This document shows, one piece after another, positions 10,801-22,292 of a stretch of 64,000 nt of DNA. Each line of letters opens with the position of its first letter. Within the stretch, counting starts at the first letter, position 1. This stretch comes from Archegozetes longisetosus (Eukaryota; Arthropoda; Arachnida; Sarcoptiformes; Trhypochthoniidae), in assembly GCA_018873245.2 (NCBI GenBank), contig JAEMBT020000001.1, forward strand, positions 14,920,220-14,984,219. The letters are read 5' to 3'. Position numbers and translations under genes: made by a program. The notes beneath the pieces are model-generated. The model did no database searches. It was not told the origin of the DNA and saw nothing but the letters and a program-made list of their open reading frames with translations.

Positions 10801-13420
10801 GAATTTCTCAAACAAGGATGTCATATAACTATTGATAATAACTAAATATAAAACAAAATCGTTGTTAAATAGAATTATCAAAATTCTATTCAAATTCAAT
10901 GAGATGTTCAACTTTCGAGAGATATAAACAACTATAGAAATAATGTATTTTACAAGTTTATGTGAATCAATAATTGATACTCCAAACCAAATCGAGATTA
11001 TTGAACCTAAATCTGATGCATAATTAGTCAGTGAAATTTTTTCATACAATTTATATGTGAATACCGGAGAATTATCTGATTGAATTATTATCTTTTTTAC
11101 TGTAGATTTTTCACTTTCAATCTCTAATTGTTGACTTTTTAAGTATTCAATATTACAGTTCTGACGACATCTCCGCAAACAAATCATTGATATTTTTTGA
11201 TGAGTCAAGATTTTACGTGAATTTTCGACACAAAGTTTTGTATTCAATGTTTTATTATTCAATATAACATCGATTTCAAAGTTATTGGTTTGATGAATGC
11301 ATTTATTCATTTTCAACTGTTTGTCGAAAATACAAGAATTGATACAATCCTCAAATGAATAAATTTGATTTGTTTGAGAATAAAAGTCTTGTTTAATACA
11401 ATCTGTTTGATGAGGCCATTCAAGTCTCTCAACAACACTTTTGGAAAACTTTAAAATGAGAGTTGACGAATTCAAAGATAGTACACTAAAATATGATGGA
11501 GTGAATACAGAACTTGAAGAATGAAGACTTGTATAAATCAGATCTGCCCCCTTATTCGAGCGTTTCAAATCTTCAAGCTTTTCAAGTGAAATTTCGAACT
11601 TTACATAACTCGATTTTTCCATTTTAAGAGAACTCAATTCTTTGTCGTTGCGTTGATTTATATTGAAGAATGTGAAACACTTCTCGTATCGATGATTTTT
11701 GCTGATTAATTCCACAACCTTTCCAATCAGTTCGCAATTATTGTAATATTTGAATTCATTATTTAAACTTAAATTCGCAGAACAGTCCAAAATCAAAGTT
11801 AAGTTAACTGCTTTTTCAAATAGTTGATAGAAATGAGCATTATTTTGAAAGCTTTCATTGTTTTTCGATTTAATTTTATTGTCCGTTGTTTCAAAGCTTT
11901 CCGATGTGTTCTCAATAGATCTATACTTTTTTCTTATCAAAAAATCAATTCGTTTTAAGCAGAATGTAATTGATGGTAAGTCAATTGCATTAAGATTATT
12001 TATTTTAAGTTTTAACTCAATCGGGAAACTCAAAAAATCATTTGTTATTTCAACGAATTGATAGATCACTATTAAGAATAAACATAATTTAATTATAAAT
12101 TTGAACGAAATAATTACATAAGTCTCGAATTTATTTCTTATATTTTCCATTTTCATCTAAACTTGTAGTATATCTCGCATAAATTATTACTGTATCGAAA
12201 CTTAGAATATCATTTTCATGTAGGCTATCAAAATTATAATCAATACAAAACTAATTTTCTTAAATGTATATAAGTATATTAATTTTCAAATACTCCTTAA
12301 AACTCAGTAAATAAATTATATTGATTTAAGTAATCTTTTAAAGTGAATATTTCACAAACATTGACATATTTATCTTATTTTATTCCGAATATATATATAT
12401 TTGATTACTCAACGAAGTTCGACCTTCAACAAGAAAGTTTCTCCACCTGAAATTTATTGATTAAATGGTAGACATTCTACTCGAATATAATCGTATAAAT
12501 CAAGTGTTTATTTAAATTAAGGCAAAAGCATTTTCTTTAATTTATATAAATTAATGTTTATAAAATCTATAAATAAAATGACTTCATGTGCATTTGATGA
12601 ACTTAATTGTCAAACCAAGAATAACAATTGGAATAAATATTTTAAATATTCCAAAAAGGTTATCACATTATTCCGAAAATTCTCTATTAAAGGAACTAAA
12701 CTAAACTTGATCTAAATTGTTTTCAACCATAAGCTTTGGGTTTTTCAATTTATATTACATACTGAAAGTATAAGATAATATATATGGTACCATATAATAT
12801 GCTAATTTAAGTAAACTAGAAAAGTTTTTATGCCCAGACGATCTATCGAATATATCAGAAATTTGAGTTTGAAAACAAAAACTAACGTTATATGTAAGTT
12901 TATTCTGCAAAGAGGTTAAATCCTGACTATGTTTTATACCAAAATTAAATCTTTATCTAAGTCGAGTCTCAAAATTTTTGAAATTTTCAATGGATTTGAG
13001 TAGAGAACACAATATTTGTTCGATTATATTTTACCAATGGGAAGAGGTTTAGCTCGAGCGGAATTGTATAATGTGGCGGTTTGTGCTTCTTCTTTGGTAA
13101 CTACAAAAAACTGATAAATGACCTACTGTTGAAGATGTGTCGGGGAGTGGCAGACCATATTCTGTAACATCAGATGAAATCGTTGAAAGAATTCGCCACA
13201 TCATCGAAGAAGACCCGAAAACAACCTACCTTCAAACACATGAGCAGATTGGAAACAGTACTTCTGAATAAAGTTGTAATAATGAATCAAAAGCTAAAAC
13301 CATATGCACTACGATAATGCTCGTTCACATATTGCTGACATTACAACTGATTATTTAAAGGATATAAACTTTGTGGTCATGCGGCGCTTCATATAGTTCT
13401 AACATACAAGGCTGCGATTT
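7850..13420. repeat. Left arm of a 5.6-kb inverted segmental duplication
   Basis: This arm is the reverse complement of about 52065-57660. Matches run through the whole DEG/ENaC gene, its 5' flank (12157-13000 against 52500-53280), a decayed mariner piece at the inner edge, and the 3' flank (for example CTGACACCATATCTTTCC near 7974 against the GGCATAGTGTCAG region near 57470). Encoded proteins are roughly 85-90% identical by eye. About 38.6 kb lies between the arms. Confidence 0.85.
8279..12156 (-). CDS. Three-unit single-chain DEG/ENaC (amiloride-sensitive sodium channel family) protein
   Basis: Exon 1 (12156-9595, 854 codons) and exon 2 (9532-8279) are joined in phase 0 across a 62-bp GT-AG intron (9594-9533), giving 1,271 residues. 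Three channel units follow each other. Unit 1 has TM1 at about 13-37 and TM2 with GSIISIWFGVS at about 384-394. Unit 2 has TM1 at about 459-480, the classic FPAITIC motif at about 503, and TM2 with GGLLGLWQGIS near 799-809. Unit 3 has TM1 encoded across the splice junction (EIIYLISTILFITQS) and TM2 with GGLFGMWFGVS ending near 1225. Each loop has conserved cysteines and an R/Y-L-x-x-P-Y/H-x-T/S-x-C motif before the cysteine-rich part. Family members normally have one unit and assemble as trimers in the plasma membrane. Units 1 and 2 lie in one uninterrupted frame. An extra hydrophobic stretch (about 424-443) sits in the linker between units 1 and 2. Divergence from characterised channels is high; the ligand is unknown. 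Confidence 0.85.
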
Positions 13421-13560
13421 TTGGCTCTTCTGATTACTTATAAAAAGAAACGATTGCGATGTCAAAATTTCTTGATTGAAGAAGAACTTGGTTCTTCTGT
13501 TTGGTCACTGGTCAGAAGCCTTTAAGATATGGGAGGAACGAATGAAACATGTGATTGACC
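13000..13560 (+). mobile_element. Decayed mariner transposase remnant
   Basis: Reading frames broken by stops show a helix-turn-helix part (GSGRPYSVTSDEIVERIR..., then THEQIGNS) and, after an internal deletion, the mariner catalytic-core signature HYDNARSH. Many stops and shifts show that it is dead. A close relative lies in opposite orientation at 52065-52390, so part of it belongs to the inverted duplication. Confidence 0.65.
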
Positions 13561-14049
13561 TCAAGGAAGATTATATTATATATTTTAAGTGCCATTTTGT
13601 AGAAATTTTGATTGAAAGTACTTTGGGCTAAAAAATTTTCTAAGAAAACTAACTAAACTAAGTAAACTAACTTTTCTTAGTTTATTTATATATCAGATGA
13701 CATCTGCGAAAAGTAAGGAAGGATTTTACTTATCGATACAATGACGTAGCTAATTAATATTGAAAAGTGCTTTATTGCTCGTTTTCAAAAGCATTTATAA
13801 TAAATTTTTTGATTTTGCTGTAACATATGTGATAATTATAGATGATTTAGTTTTGCATTATGAATCATATCATTATTATAAAGAAAGGATAGTGGTTGTG
13901 GCCAAATAAGCCATAACAAGCGTAACTGTAAGTAGTCATAATTAACTATATGTATACCACATTTTTGCATCTCAATGTTAAAGAATACTAAGGTTAACTT
14001 TTGTAAAGTCGACGCACTGGCCCTCAAGAAATACTCAATTAATAACATG

Positions 14050-14143
14050 TTTACCATAAGGGCTCTCCCGGAAGTTCTGACTGTCCGACTCCCAGATCAT
14101 TTTTCTTATGAACAACAACTGATAAATTGTTTCTTTTGTTCAT
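14050..14143 (-). pseudogene. Sorbitol dehydrogenase first exon, frameshifted duplicate
   Basis: The sequence is nearly identical to the first exon at 60-153 on the same strand, with the same ATG and DKRDN start seen as its reverse complement. It carries a deletion of a few bases in the stretch matching the PEEPGPY codons, which shifts the frame. It lies upstream of, and in opposite orientation to, the exon-2-onward pseudogene starting at 15628, so the two cannot be spliced together. Confidence 0.55.
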
Positions 14144-14989
14144 TATTAAAAACTTGATGAAACTATTAATATATAAAGAACATTGCCGAACCCTGCCTAT
14201 CATATATTTTTAAATATATGATAACATATTTAATCACGATGTAAAATGTAATATTTTGGTGGGGACCCCACCCTCCGCCCCTACCGGACTCCCCATTTTA
14301 GTCGCCGCCGAGGCTTACTCTTGTTCCTCCAATTTCACGCAGATATCATTCAGAAACTCTGCGGGAATTGTAACTCGGGCAGATGTCGTGCATACCCGAG
14401 ATACCACAGAACTGTCGATATGTATTTTTTAATGCTGAATCCGAATATCAAATCAAAAATTTTTTATATCGAATAGTTTTCGAGATATTCGAATTTTGTG
14501 TCGAATTTTTCAATTTTTTATTTTAAGATTTTTGAATATATGATATATGGTTTCGATGTAGAATTTAACACTGATTACAATTATGAAAGCCGTTTTTCGA
14601 TATCTATAATATCCTTAGAGAAAATCGAAGATTCATTTTAAACGTTTACTTTAAGGATATCTAGCGGATAAACTATAAGTTATACAGAGGTGGGCCCATT
14701 GACAATTCTGATCAGGATGATGACCTCTATTAAAATATATCATGAGACCCCGGGTGTATGGATAGCAAGAATCCCATAGACTTATTTTCATCGTTCTTTA
14801 AATTTTGATTTATAATCAGTTTGTTATTCGTAGAGAAAAAATTTTTGCATAGTAAATTGTTGCAAACTCGTCTCTTCTCTTATTAATATTATGAAGAACT
14901 GATATTGACTTGTCTCATAAGACGAGATCTCGTTTAAATGACTACGTTCTGAGTTAAAATTAAGTGTTTACTTTGGAAGGTTCAAAAAG

Positions 14990-15081
14990 ACTGACCCATA
15001 ATGTCAGCACTAAGGCCTGGGTTTGGGCGGGTTAAAACTTAAAAAGACTGACTTTCGGCCCAAAAGACTGAAGGGCGGCAA
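14990..15081. mobile_element. Single end of a hAT-type element
   Basis: Read on the minus strand from 15081, this begins CAGAGTTGCCGCCCTTCAG and continues with motifs shared with the left end of the hAT element at 46606 (CAGAGTTGCCACCCTTCGG, then ...GACATTATGGGTCAG). The opposite terminus is not visible nearby, so this is a truncated copy. The 14160-14985 stretch holds a GC-richer block (14260-14410) but no gene I recognise. Confidence 0.5.
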
Positions 15082-15627
15082 CTCTGACTAAACTCATCTT
15101 TCTTGTGCATGTAGCTAAATCCTTTCTAAAAATAAACCTTAAAATCTCATGAATTTATTTACATTGTTTCAAAAGGTCTTAACTTCATATTTAATATAAA
15201 CAGATTTTACTCTAACGCTATCAAGTTAATTGAAAAAACTGCATTCAACTGCAAATAACTTAGTAGTTTGTGATAATTTGTTCCCAAGTTATCTTAACAA
15301 GATTTTCTTGTCTTTCGGTCAGAATCCAAACTCAAGTCAATAGTCTTAAGTCGAAGTTTAAGAGTATTCTCACATATATAATAGTTATTTAAATTTCTAA
15401 GAAATAAAACAAAAAGATAATGTATCGATTTTTTACACAGTTACACAGAATCAATGATCTTAGATTAGAACGAACACCATTACGTGATGGACCACAACCT
15501 AATGGTAACTCATTTTTCAATACAAGTCCACAAACGTTACTTAAAATTGTTTTGTGACTTAACAGAGGTTCAACTGGCAACACATACAGGTATGAATTTT
15601 GGTTGTCTCGAGCTTTAGAAAAGTTAA

Positions 15628-16808
15628 AATGAAAATAAACTACATCTTATTAGTTGGAATTTGTGGTTCTGATATACACTTGTGGACAACTGGTCGATGT
15701 GACAGTTTGGCGGTCGAAACGCCGTTTGTAAGTGGTCATGAATCCAGTGCTATAGTTGTAGATGTCGGCAATAATGTTACAAACTTGAAAGTTGGTGACA
15801 GAGTGTCAGTAGAACCTTGATTACCCTGTGATAAGTGCCCGTTTTGCATAGAAGGCGATTATAACTTATGTGAAGACATGATATTCCAATCGGCGCCACC
15901 ACATGACGGATGTTTAAGAAGATATTACAATTATAGATCTACTTTTTGTCACAAGTAATCTCTCATATAACTATTTTTTACTTGAAGTCTGTTTTTATTG
16001 ATTGTCACTTAATGCTTGTTAGATTTCCAGATGATATATCTTTTGGAGAGGGAGCTATAATTGAACCGTTAGCAGTTGCGGTTCATGGATATCAAAGAGC
16101 TCGTATTGCGAAGGATTTGAGACAAACAGTTTTAGTAACTGGTGCCGGACCTATCGGTCTTCTGTCTTCAATGGTAGCCAAAGCTTTCGGAGCTCTAGAT
16201 ATTTGCATTTTAGGTGATTTATTACTTTCTGTCTCAAATATCTGATTGAATAAATCATTGAAAATATGACAGATGCAAACAAGAGTCGACTCGAATTCGC
16301 ACAAAAAGTTGGAATAGAGAAAACTTTATTAGTTACCCCAGAAGATGATACTGAATCGATGACCAGACAAGTTAAACAACTATTGAGCTGTTCACCAAAT
16401 ATTACATTGGAGTGCACTGGTGCTCAATTGTGTCTCAATGTAGCCATTGCTGTGACCAGAAGTGGAGGAACAGTTGTTATGACAGGTCTTAATCACAATA
16501 AAGTTAACGTTTCACTCTCAAATGCTGCCCATCGTCAATTGAATTTGATTGGGAATTGACGATATCGAAATAGGTTCGTATTTATTAAAAAAAAAGTATA
16601 TAAAGAACTTGACTTTAATGCATACTTAAACTCAATCGAATGGAGTTAGTGTAATATTTTTATTTATAGCTTTCCAGTTGCCATAAATCTGGTTTCAAGT
16701 GGTCTAATTGATGTGAAGCCTTTTATATCACATAAATTCAAACTGGAGGATGGAATGAAAGCTCTCGAAGCAGCGAAATTATGTGCAGACGGTGTGATTA
16801 AAGTATAA
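15628..16808 (+). pseudogene. Sorbitol dehydrogenase pseudogene (exon 2 onward)
   Basis: The exon starting with the GICGSDIHLW zinc-site motif runs to 15954. Introns 15955-16022, 16214-16272 and 16574-16669 are all GT-AG and restore the family alignment: SGHESS, RYNLC-like zinc loop, IEPLAV, GAGPIGLL Rossmann loop, ECTGAQ, and a final HKFKLEDGMKALE helix ending at TAA 16806-16808. Two in-frame TGA codons replace family residues: 15818-15820, where an EPG glycine is expected, and 16557-16559, where an aromatic residue before R-Y is expected. The first exon is absent on this strand. Zinc ligands (Cys of GICGSD, GHE) are still visible, so decay appears recent. No gene is seen in 16809-17341. Confidence 0.85.
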
Positions 16809-17341
16809 ATTGAATTCCAACTAAATCAATAGATCTATCAATTTAGTTGACTTTCATAAAAAATATATCAGTTTAACTAAAGTTTAAATTGTTTTACTCT
16901 TATTTTTAGCACCAATTCATTTTAAATTCAAAGATAAAGTCTTAGAAGCCCTAGAATTCAATAATTTTAAAACTATCAAAAATAAAGCGTATTATTTGAA
17001 AACTTAATAATTCGTGATAACAACAGAAAAAAGCTGTAATATTTACTATATTATGATCTGATGAAAAAACGCCATTTTAACGCATCATTTTCGGTTGCTA
17101 TCAACGATTACTAAGTTTTTGAGTGTACATTTAATTAATACTGTGATTAATTTAAAACAAAACTTGAGTTAAATTCTAGCCGATATCTACCAACAGAACC
17201 AATTAGTAATTATATATGAAGTGTTTTCGGCACTCTAAAAACATGAATAAATAAATAGATAAATAAATAAATTGTTTTGAATATCACATTTCATAAATAA
17301 CTTAGACTCAAAATCATAAATGAGATAAAAGTGAATGAGAC

Positions 17342-18762
17342 TTACCAAAGGTTGGATTTGGCTGTTGAAAACACATAAATCTGTTCAAAAGTAGCGCTAG
17401 CATTCTTTCCAGTATATATCGGATTGTAATTGTAAATAAGTGCTTCACTTTCTTTAGTTAAATTCTCGAATTTGTTAGAGTTTTTTCGTGCTTCATTCAC
17501 AAAGAAATTTGCCATATATTGAGAAATGATTATAGCATTGTAGTCGTGTGGAACGTTTTGGTGTTTGGAACTAAACATGAATTCAAATTGATTTTTCTCT
17601 GGATGCCATTGAACTCCATAAATTGGATATTGCTTAGACTCAATTGTTGATATAAATGTCAAATTAGGGTTAGTTGCATCTTGATTTGTTGTTAGTACAT
17701 TGAAAAATTGATCTAAACCAGATTTTGTAAAGTTTTCTGGTGTCATGCAATTCATGTGGTAATTGATCGTAACATTCTCTTTCTTCAAGATCTATTAGTC
17801 AAGTAGAGTATAAGTATTCTCAAAAATCAACAATATTTAAGTTTTGTTGTAGTTCAGTTTATAATTGATGAGGTATTCGAGGATAAATGAGGAAAGTGGT
17901 CGCCTTACTATGTATAGCGAGGTACGGTATCATTCCCTTTACCTAACCTAACTAATTTAACACTAATCAGTTATATTGTTCATGTGTTTAGTTAGTAAGA
18001 TTGTTAGGTAAGAGAAATGAACCTACACTATGCTGTGCATGAGTGGACTTTGTTAAGGTTACCACTTCACTCTCTTATCCTAGAATACCCCATAAACAAT
18101 TGAATCAATTTAACCAAAAGCTTCAGTTTAATACTTAAAGTATCAAACTTGAAATTTAGTAATTCTTACATCAATTATAACCGGATCTGCATTTTTGAAT
18201 AGTTTACTCTGTTTTGGATCTATTGATGATTTATCGAAATTCAAATTCATGGCCACATCTTCCGAATAGCATTTAGTGAGCCATCGAGTATTATTAGCTG
18301 ATGCCAGAACTGTTAACAATTCGAATCCCAAACAAGTACCCCAAATAGGGTAAAAATTATTATTTTTATAAGAATCCATCGCCAGATCCCATAAGATTTT
18401 TCCAGCTTTTGCGTAGCCCGAATTTTTCAGATCTCGACTTCCACCGGGGAACAAAAGACCATTTGTATGATTAAATATCCTTGAATAATAATCTGCGTTT
18501 TGATTGATCAGTATTGGAACCTAATATGTTGTTCAAGGCATGATTGTGACTAAAGGGATAATAATTATAGTTAAATACATACAACTCGTGCTCCAGCACT
18601 CTCTAAATATTTGACATAACTCGCAGCGATATAAGAATGATGGTCGTCTTGATATTCTTGCGACAAAACTCCAATTGTTGGCCTATTATTAAGTTTCTGA
18701 CAGTTGCCAGTTATAAACAGCAACAACAGGTTTGTAAGACCGATCGTTCCAAACGATTTCAT
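17342..18762 (-). CDS. GGH: Gamma-glutamyl hydrolase
   Basis: Three exons (18762-18583, 18520-18170, 17791-17342) with GT-AG introns of 62 and 378 bp, all phase 0, encode 326 residues, close to the usual size. A signal peptide (MKSFGTIGL...NCQ) is followed by the family start [10 protein letters not shown]. The class-I amidotransferase-like core shows [10 protein letters not shown], the nucleophile in [10 protein letters not shown] (Cys about 123), and YGVQWHPEK with the catalytic His near 240. The C-terminal YNPIYTGK block matches the family end. The enzyme removes gamma-linked glutamates from folate polyglutamates in lysosomes or outside the cell. No frameshift or stop interrupts it. The stop overlaps a GTAAGT that could act as a splice donor, so a further 3' exon cannot be excluded. 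Confidence 0.92.
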
Positions 18763-19239
18763 TTTAATTTATTCAAAAACTTAACTGTTATAGAATTTGA
18801 AATGAAGGACTTTCAATTTGGAAATAATCGCATAGTATAAGACTCTTTTGTACACTTATCTTTGTGGTTATCTCGCTGAGAATAGGAATTGATTGGTTAT
18901 CAAATATTTGTTTAATGTTTACTCAAGGCTGCAATACGTTTTTGCACAGCATACAAAAAATTTTCTGATAACAAGACAATCTTTTAGCAAAAATATTAAT
19001 TTAGCGTAACCAAAGAATATCAATAAACAAATAATTACTTTTGACTTAACGAAAGATCAAAAATCGGTTTCATTAGACTTTATAGATAAATGCTATGAAA
19101 CGAGAGAAAAATTCAATAACACATAAATACTTCGTTCTTCGTCAAACTATCTTTAATTTGAAAAAATATACAAATAATTAGCACCCTTAATAATTAAATC
19201 TATCAAAAAGCTAACATTTAAATAGATTATATTGAAATA
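18763..19239. other. Intergenic between GGH and the GNL1 pseudogene
   Basis: AT-rich 5' flank of the gamma-glutamyl hydrolase gene. The promoter probably lies here, but I see no defined motif, repeat or gene. Confidence 0.4.
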
Positions 19240-20815
19240 GAAAATTTATTTTACTCGACATCTTCAAGAAATGCGAATTTGCCCAATTTGTCTGACTTCT
19301 TCATCACTGTGATCATCAACTCCGCTGGAAGGATGTGTACAAATTTCTTCGTCTAAATCTGACTCAAATTCTCCTCCTTGAGTCAGTTCAATAGATTTGA
19401 GATCAGGATATTTTAACTAAATGCTATTTTTTCTTTAACATTATTCGAAGGATAAAAAGCTAAACAGAGAGTTCGTCCATCGAGAGCCATGCGTAACAAA
19501 TGATTGGCTGCACCATAGACTTCTGGTCTGATCAGGGTGACCAGTGGTCCAAGAATGAAATTTTTTTTCAAAATACGAGAATAAAATTCTTTTATGTAAT
19601 TATGAACTTTACTCTATTCAATCACTAATTAGGTAAATACTGTAAATAGCAATAAATCAGTTCAATAGTGCTCCTGTAGCGAGTCCATTCTCTTTTGAAT
19701 AATTATTAAAAAAAATTATAACAAACCAAATCTGCTGAAAATTATAGAAACTGTTATGGCAATCCCTGTTGAAAATGATTTCGTAGAACGAGTTTTCAGA
19801 GTAATGAAGAATATCTAGACTGATGAAAGAAATCGTTTGAATGTTTGAATGGTTAAGGCTGAAATATGTTCTAAAGTCAATTTTTCAATGATATATAATG
19901 AATTTAAAGTCTTCTCATCTCCAAACCCTAAAAACTTAAAGATGCTAAATCTAATAATAGATATTCAAAAAACTGATTTAAATTTCTTCAATAATTTCAT
20001 ATTTGTCATAATTTCTCATTCAAGAGCAATAATTGGAAATTTGGTTAGAGAAATTACTGCTATTCCCGAAATAACACTTTAATTTTTGCTCTAATGTATT
20101 TAACTTAGTCCCCCCTTATACTTTCAAAGTCCAGGAAACGGCTCAGTAAAACTTGGTAACCCTGGGTCTGATAGCTCTAGCTGTGAAAAAGCCTCTCTTA
20201 ATAGCCCGAGACTCACATATGTCATAAGCAGACCACTCGTGTTTCACAACAGTGTTTCCCTTTTGATTAGGATGTTCTAATCGTAAGATCTTATGCAATG
20301 GTATCCTCTGAGCCAAATATCCAACTGAACAATAGGGTTCACGTAATTTTGCAATTGGAAAACATCCATCAGTACTTGCTTGAGATGGAAACGCAAGTCC
20401 GGAACAGTCACATAATTTGACAGTTGGTGTTAAAAATATTGTTTGAAAGTGCTTTGTGTGTCTTGGAGTTCGCGAAACACTCACCACTTTCTTACCCATA
20501 ATCGCATTCAAAAGTGATGATTTGCCCACATTCGGGTGTCCCACACAACCGATAGTCACGATCCGTTTTTGAATCTCTCTGTTTGATGAAAGTAATTAAG
20601 GTCTAATTTCTCGATCTTCTGTTCGCTACTCTAACGGATCGAAATCGTCATCGTCGTCATCACTATAATCACCAGAAACTGCTAACTCTTCTTCCCTCAA
20701 CTCCTGTTCAATTTTCGATCTCCAGCTGGAAAGATCAACTCTGTCGCCAACTCTGTTGGCAAACCGTTTGCGAGCATTTGCCTCCATTGGTAGCCATTCC
20801 TAATTTACTGATTCT
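19240..20815 (-). pseudogene. GNL1: GNL1 GTPase pseudogene, 5' truncated and split by a hAT insertion
   Basis: From about 20815 leftwards the sequence encodes the middle and end of GNL1, a circularly permuted GTPase of the HSR1/MMR1 group: VDLSSWRSKI, an acidic run, the P-loop GHPNVGKSS (GNL1 has GFPNVGKSS), SVSRTPRHTKHFQT, LCDCSGL (switch region), then ICESRAIKRGF. The frame is broken between the acidic run and the P-loop (TAG near 20617). A 632-bp element interrupts the gene at 20164/19533. Past it the frame resumes (PEVYGAANHLLRMALDG), stops again near 19415, and an out-of-frame acidic C-terminus follows to about 19240. The N-terminal half with the G4 NKxD motif is missing. The resemblance is to animal GNL1, not to a bacterial GTPase. 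Confidence 0.85.
19533..20164 (+). mobile_element. hAT element (non-autonomous) inserted in GNL1
   Basis: Both ends are flanked by the identical 8-bp GGTCTGAT (19525-19532 and 20165-20172), the duplication size of hAT transposons. The termini are inverted: CAGGGTGACCAG at the left and the reverse complement of CAGGGTTACCAA at the right. Inside, about 19735-19905 encodes a decayed hAT dimerisation-region remnant (VENDFVERVFRVMKN, TDERNRLNV). Removing the element plus one target copy rejoins the GNL1 frame at its RAIRP residues. The element is 632 bp, so most of the transposase is gone. Confidence 0.88.
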
Positions 20816-21094
20816 TTTCTTCTGCAAATCAAGACTACCATCGCCATCGACTGTATTGAAATTTCTTTTCTTATAAAATATATTTCAATATCCGTCTCGA
20901 TTTCTGTGTCGATGTCTTAGTCATATATATTACTTTTAGTACTGTTGCAGTATGTAATTGTAGGAATAGTTTACGTCTAACAAGGAGATATCAAAGTATA
21001 AATTTCAGAATTTAATAGAACATGTTTTATAAATTGATTTTAGCGTCCTAATTACAAATATCACTTTTATTTTTGTAGAATGTTAAAACATCAT

Positions 21095-21730
21095 ATTTTT
21101 TCAAACAGCTTCATAGCGGCCTTAGTTTCTTGTACTCCGCACAAATCGAGCATTAGTCGAGTCAGTGTAGATTTGACTTTGACTTTTTTGAAAAAACGCT
21201 AACATCAAGCACATAAACACACTTTACACGCTTAACTGTTAAAATTTAATACTAAGGTCCCACTACAGTTCCTTCATCAAATGGTCCTGGCAGACTTTAC
21301 TTGTATTTGACATTTTAAGTATCTCGTGCTATTAAATAAAATTTTCAAATTGAGCATATAAAATGTGTTTGTGGGCGTGCATTGTGTGCTTTCTGAAAAA
21401 GTGAGTAAATTTTTGGGGGAGTGGTCTTTTATGGCTTGATCTATTGTATTTATATGCTATATATGAACGTTATAGATTGAGCAGGAGCTAGGATTTTGAG
21501 GGAAGAGTCTTGTTTTCGGTAGTTACGCGGTTGATTTTACACCATTTATTAAATTCAGTCAATTCGATGCTTCGAGTAAGTTTGAAATCAAATGAAATCG
21601 AATCACATTTTGAGCAGACTTGATCTTATCCATTCGGAATCTATTATATTACTACTCGACTAATACTTGATTTTGTGCGGATCGTTAGATACTAAGAAGG
21701 CCGTTATGGAGGTGCTTGATAAAAGTACAA
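21095..21730. repeat. Inverted-repeat element
   Basis: CTTCATAGCGGCCTTAGTTTC... near 21108 and CCGCACAAATCGAG...CATTAGTCGAGT are mirrored near 21655-21725 (ACTCGACTAATACTTG, TGTGCGGATCGTTAG, GGCCGTTATGGAGG). The arms are roughly 100 bp and diverged. No coding sequence lies between them. Nothing else is recognised in 20816-21900. Confidence 0.45.
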
Positions 21731-21909
21731 ACATTTAACTTTCTGCGAAAATAAACATTATATTCAAAATCAGGGTCCTAAAATTAGTTTACAAAACATT
21801 TTTTATCGAATTTTGAAATTTACACTTCTTGTACCATTTCTAAGATACCATTTCTTGTAAGCTATTTTAAGCTATTTTTTTGATAAATTTTCGATTTAAT
21901 TTAATACAC

Positions 21910-22292
21910 ACACTCAATAGAAATTTTGTGTTGAGCTTCAGACATTTCAACTTTAATAACATTATACTTTTGACAAGGAGAAAATAAAACTTCATGCTCG
22001 TCCGGACGATATGAATAAAACAAAATACCCTATCACGACTGAGCCTTTCCAGTGATTTCGATTATAGTACCATTGTCATAAGCAAATTTTAATGCCTTTT
22101 CCAGATAAAGAGAAGTTGACGTAAACTGCTTGAAGTAAATCAAGTCTCCTTCTTTGGGGATATCTTGGATGTGAAACCTTAACCTCTATATAAACTAGAA
22201 TGTTTAGATGAGGTCGGATGGTTGCTAACCTCATGGGTTGACATCGTGTTTCTCAAGATAATCCACATACTCTTGAGTGAAAATTCATTACA
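21910..22292 (-). pseudogene. ADP-ribosyltransferase (ART) pseudogene, third copy
   Basis: Reverse-strand reading shows LKSMWIILRNTMS, SLYRGL, YFKQFTSTS, and a broken EVLFSPCQK end, matching the ART copy at 28397-29204 block by block. The R (YRG) and S-T-S motifs of arginine ADP-ribosyltransferases survive, but in-frame stops and shifts break the part after the I-E-I-T-G segment. It lies in opposite orientation to the other two copies. The 5' flank repeat (about 22440-22920) follows it upstream. Confidence 0.72.

Noticed and set aside
20143..20559. Bacterial-type GTPase (Der/EngA) gained by transfer
   Set aside because: The residues around the P-loop and after it match animal GNL1, with the GNL1 C-terminus following beyond the hAT insertion.
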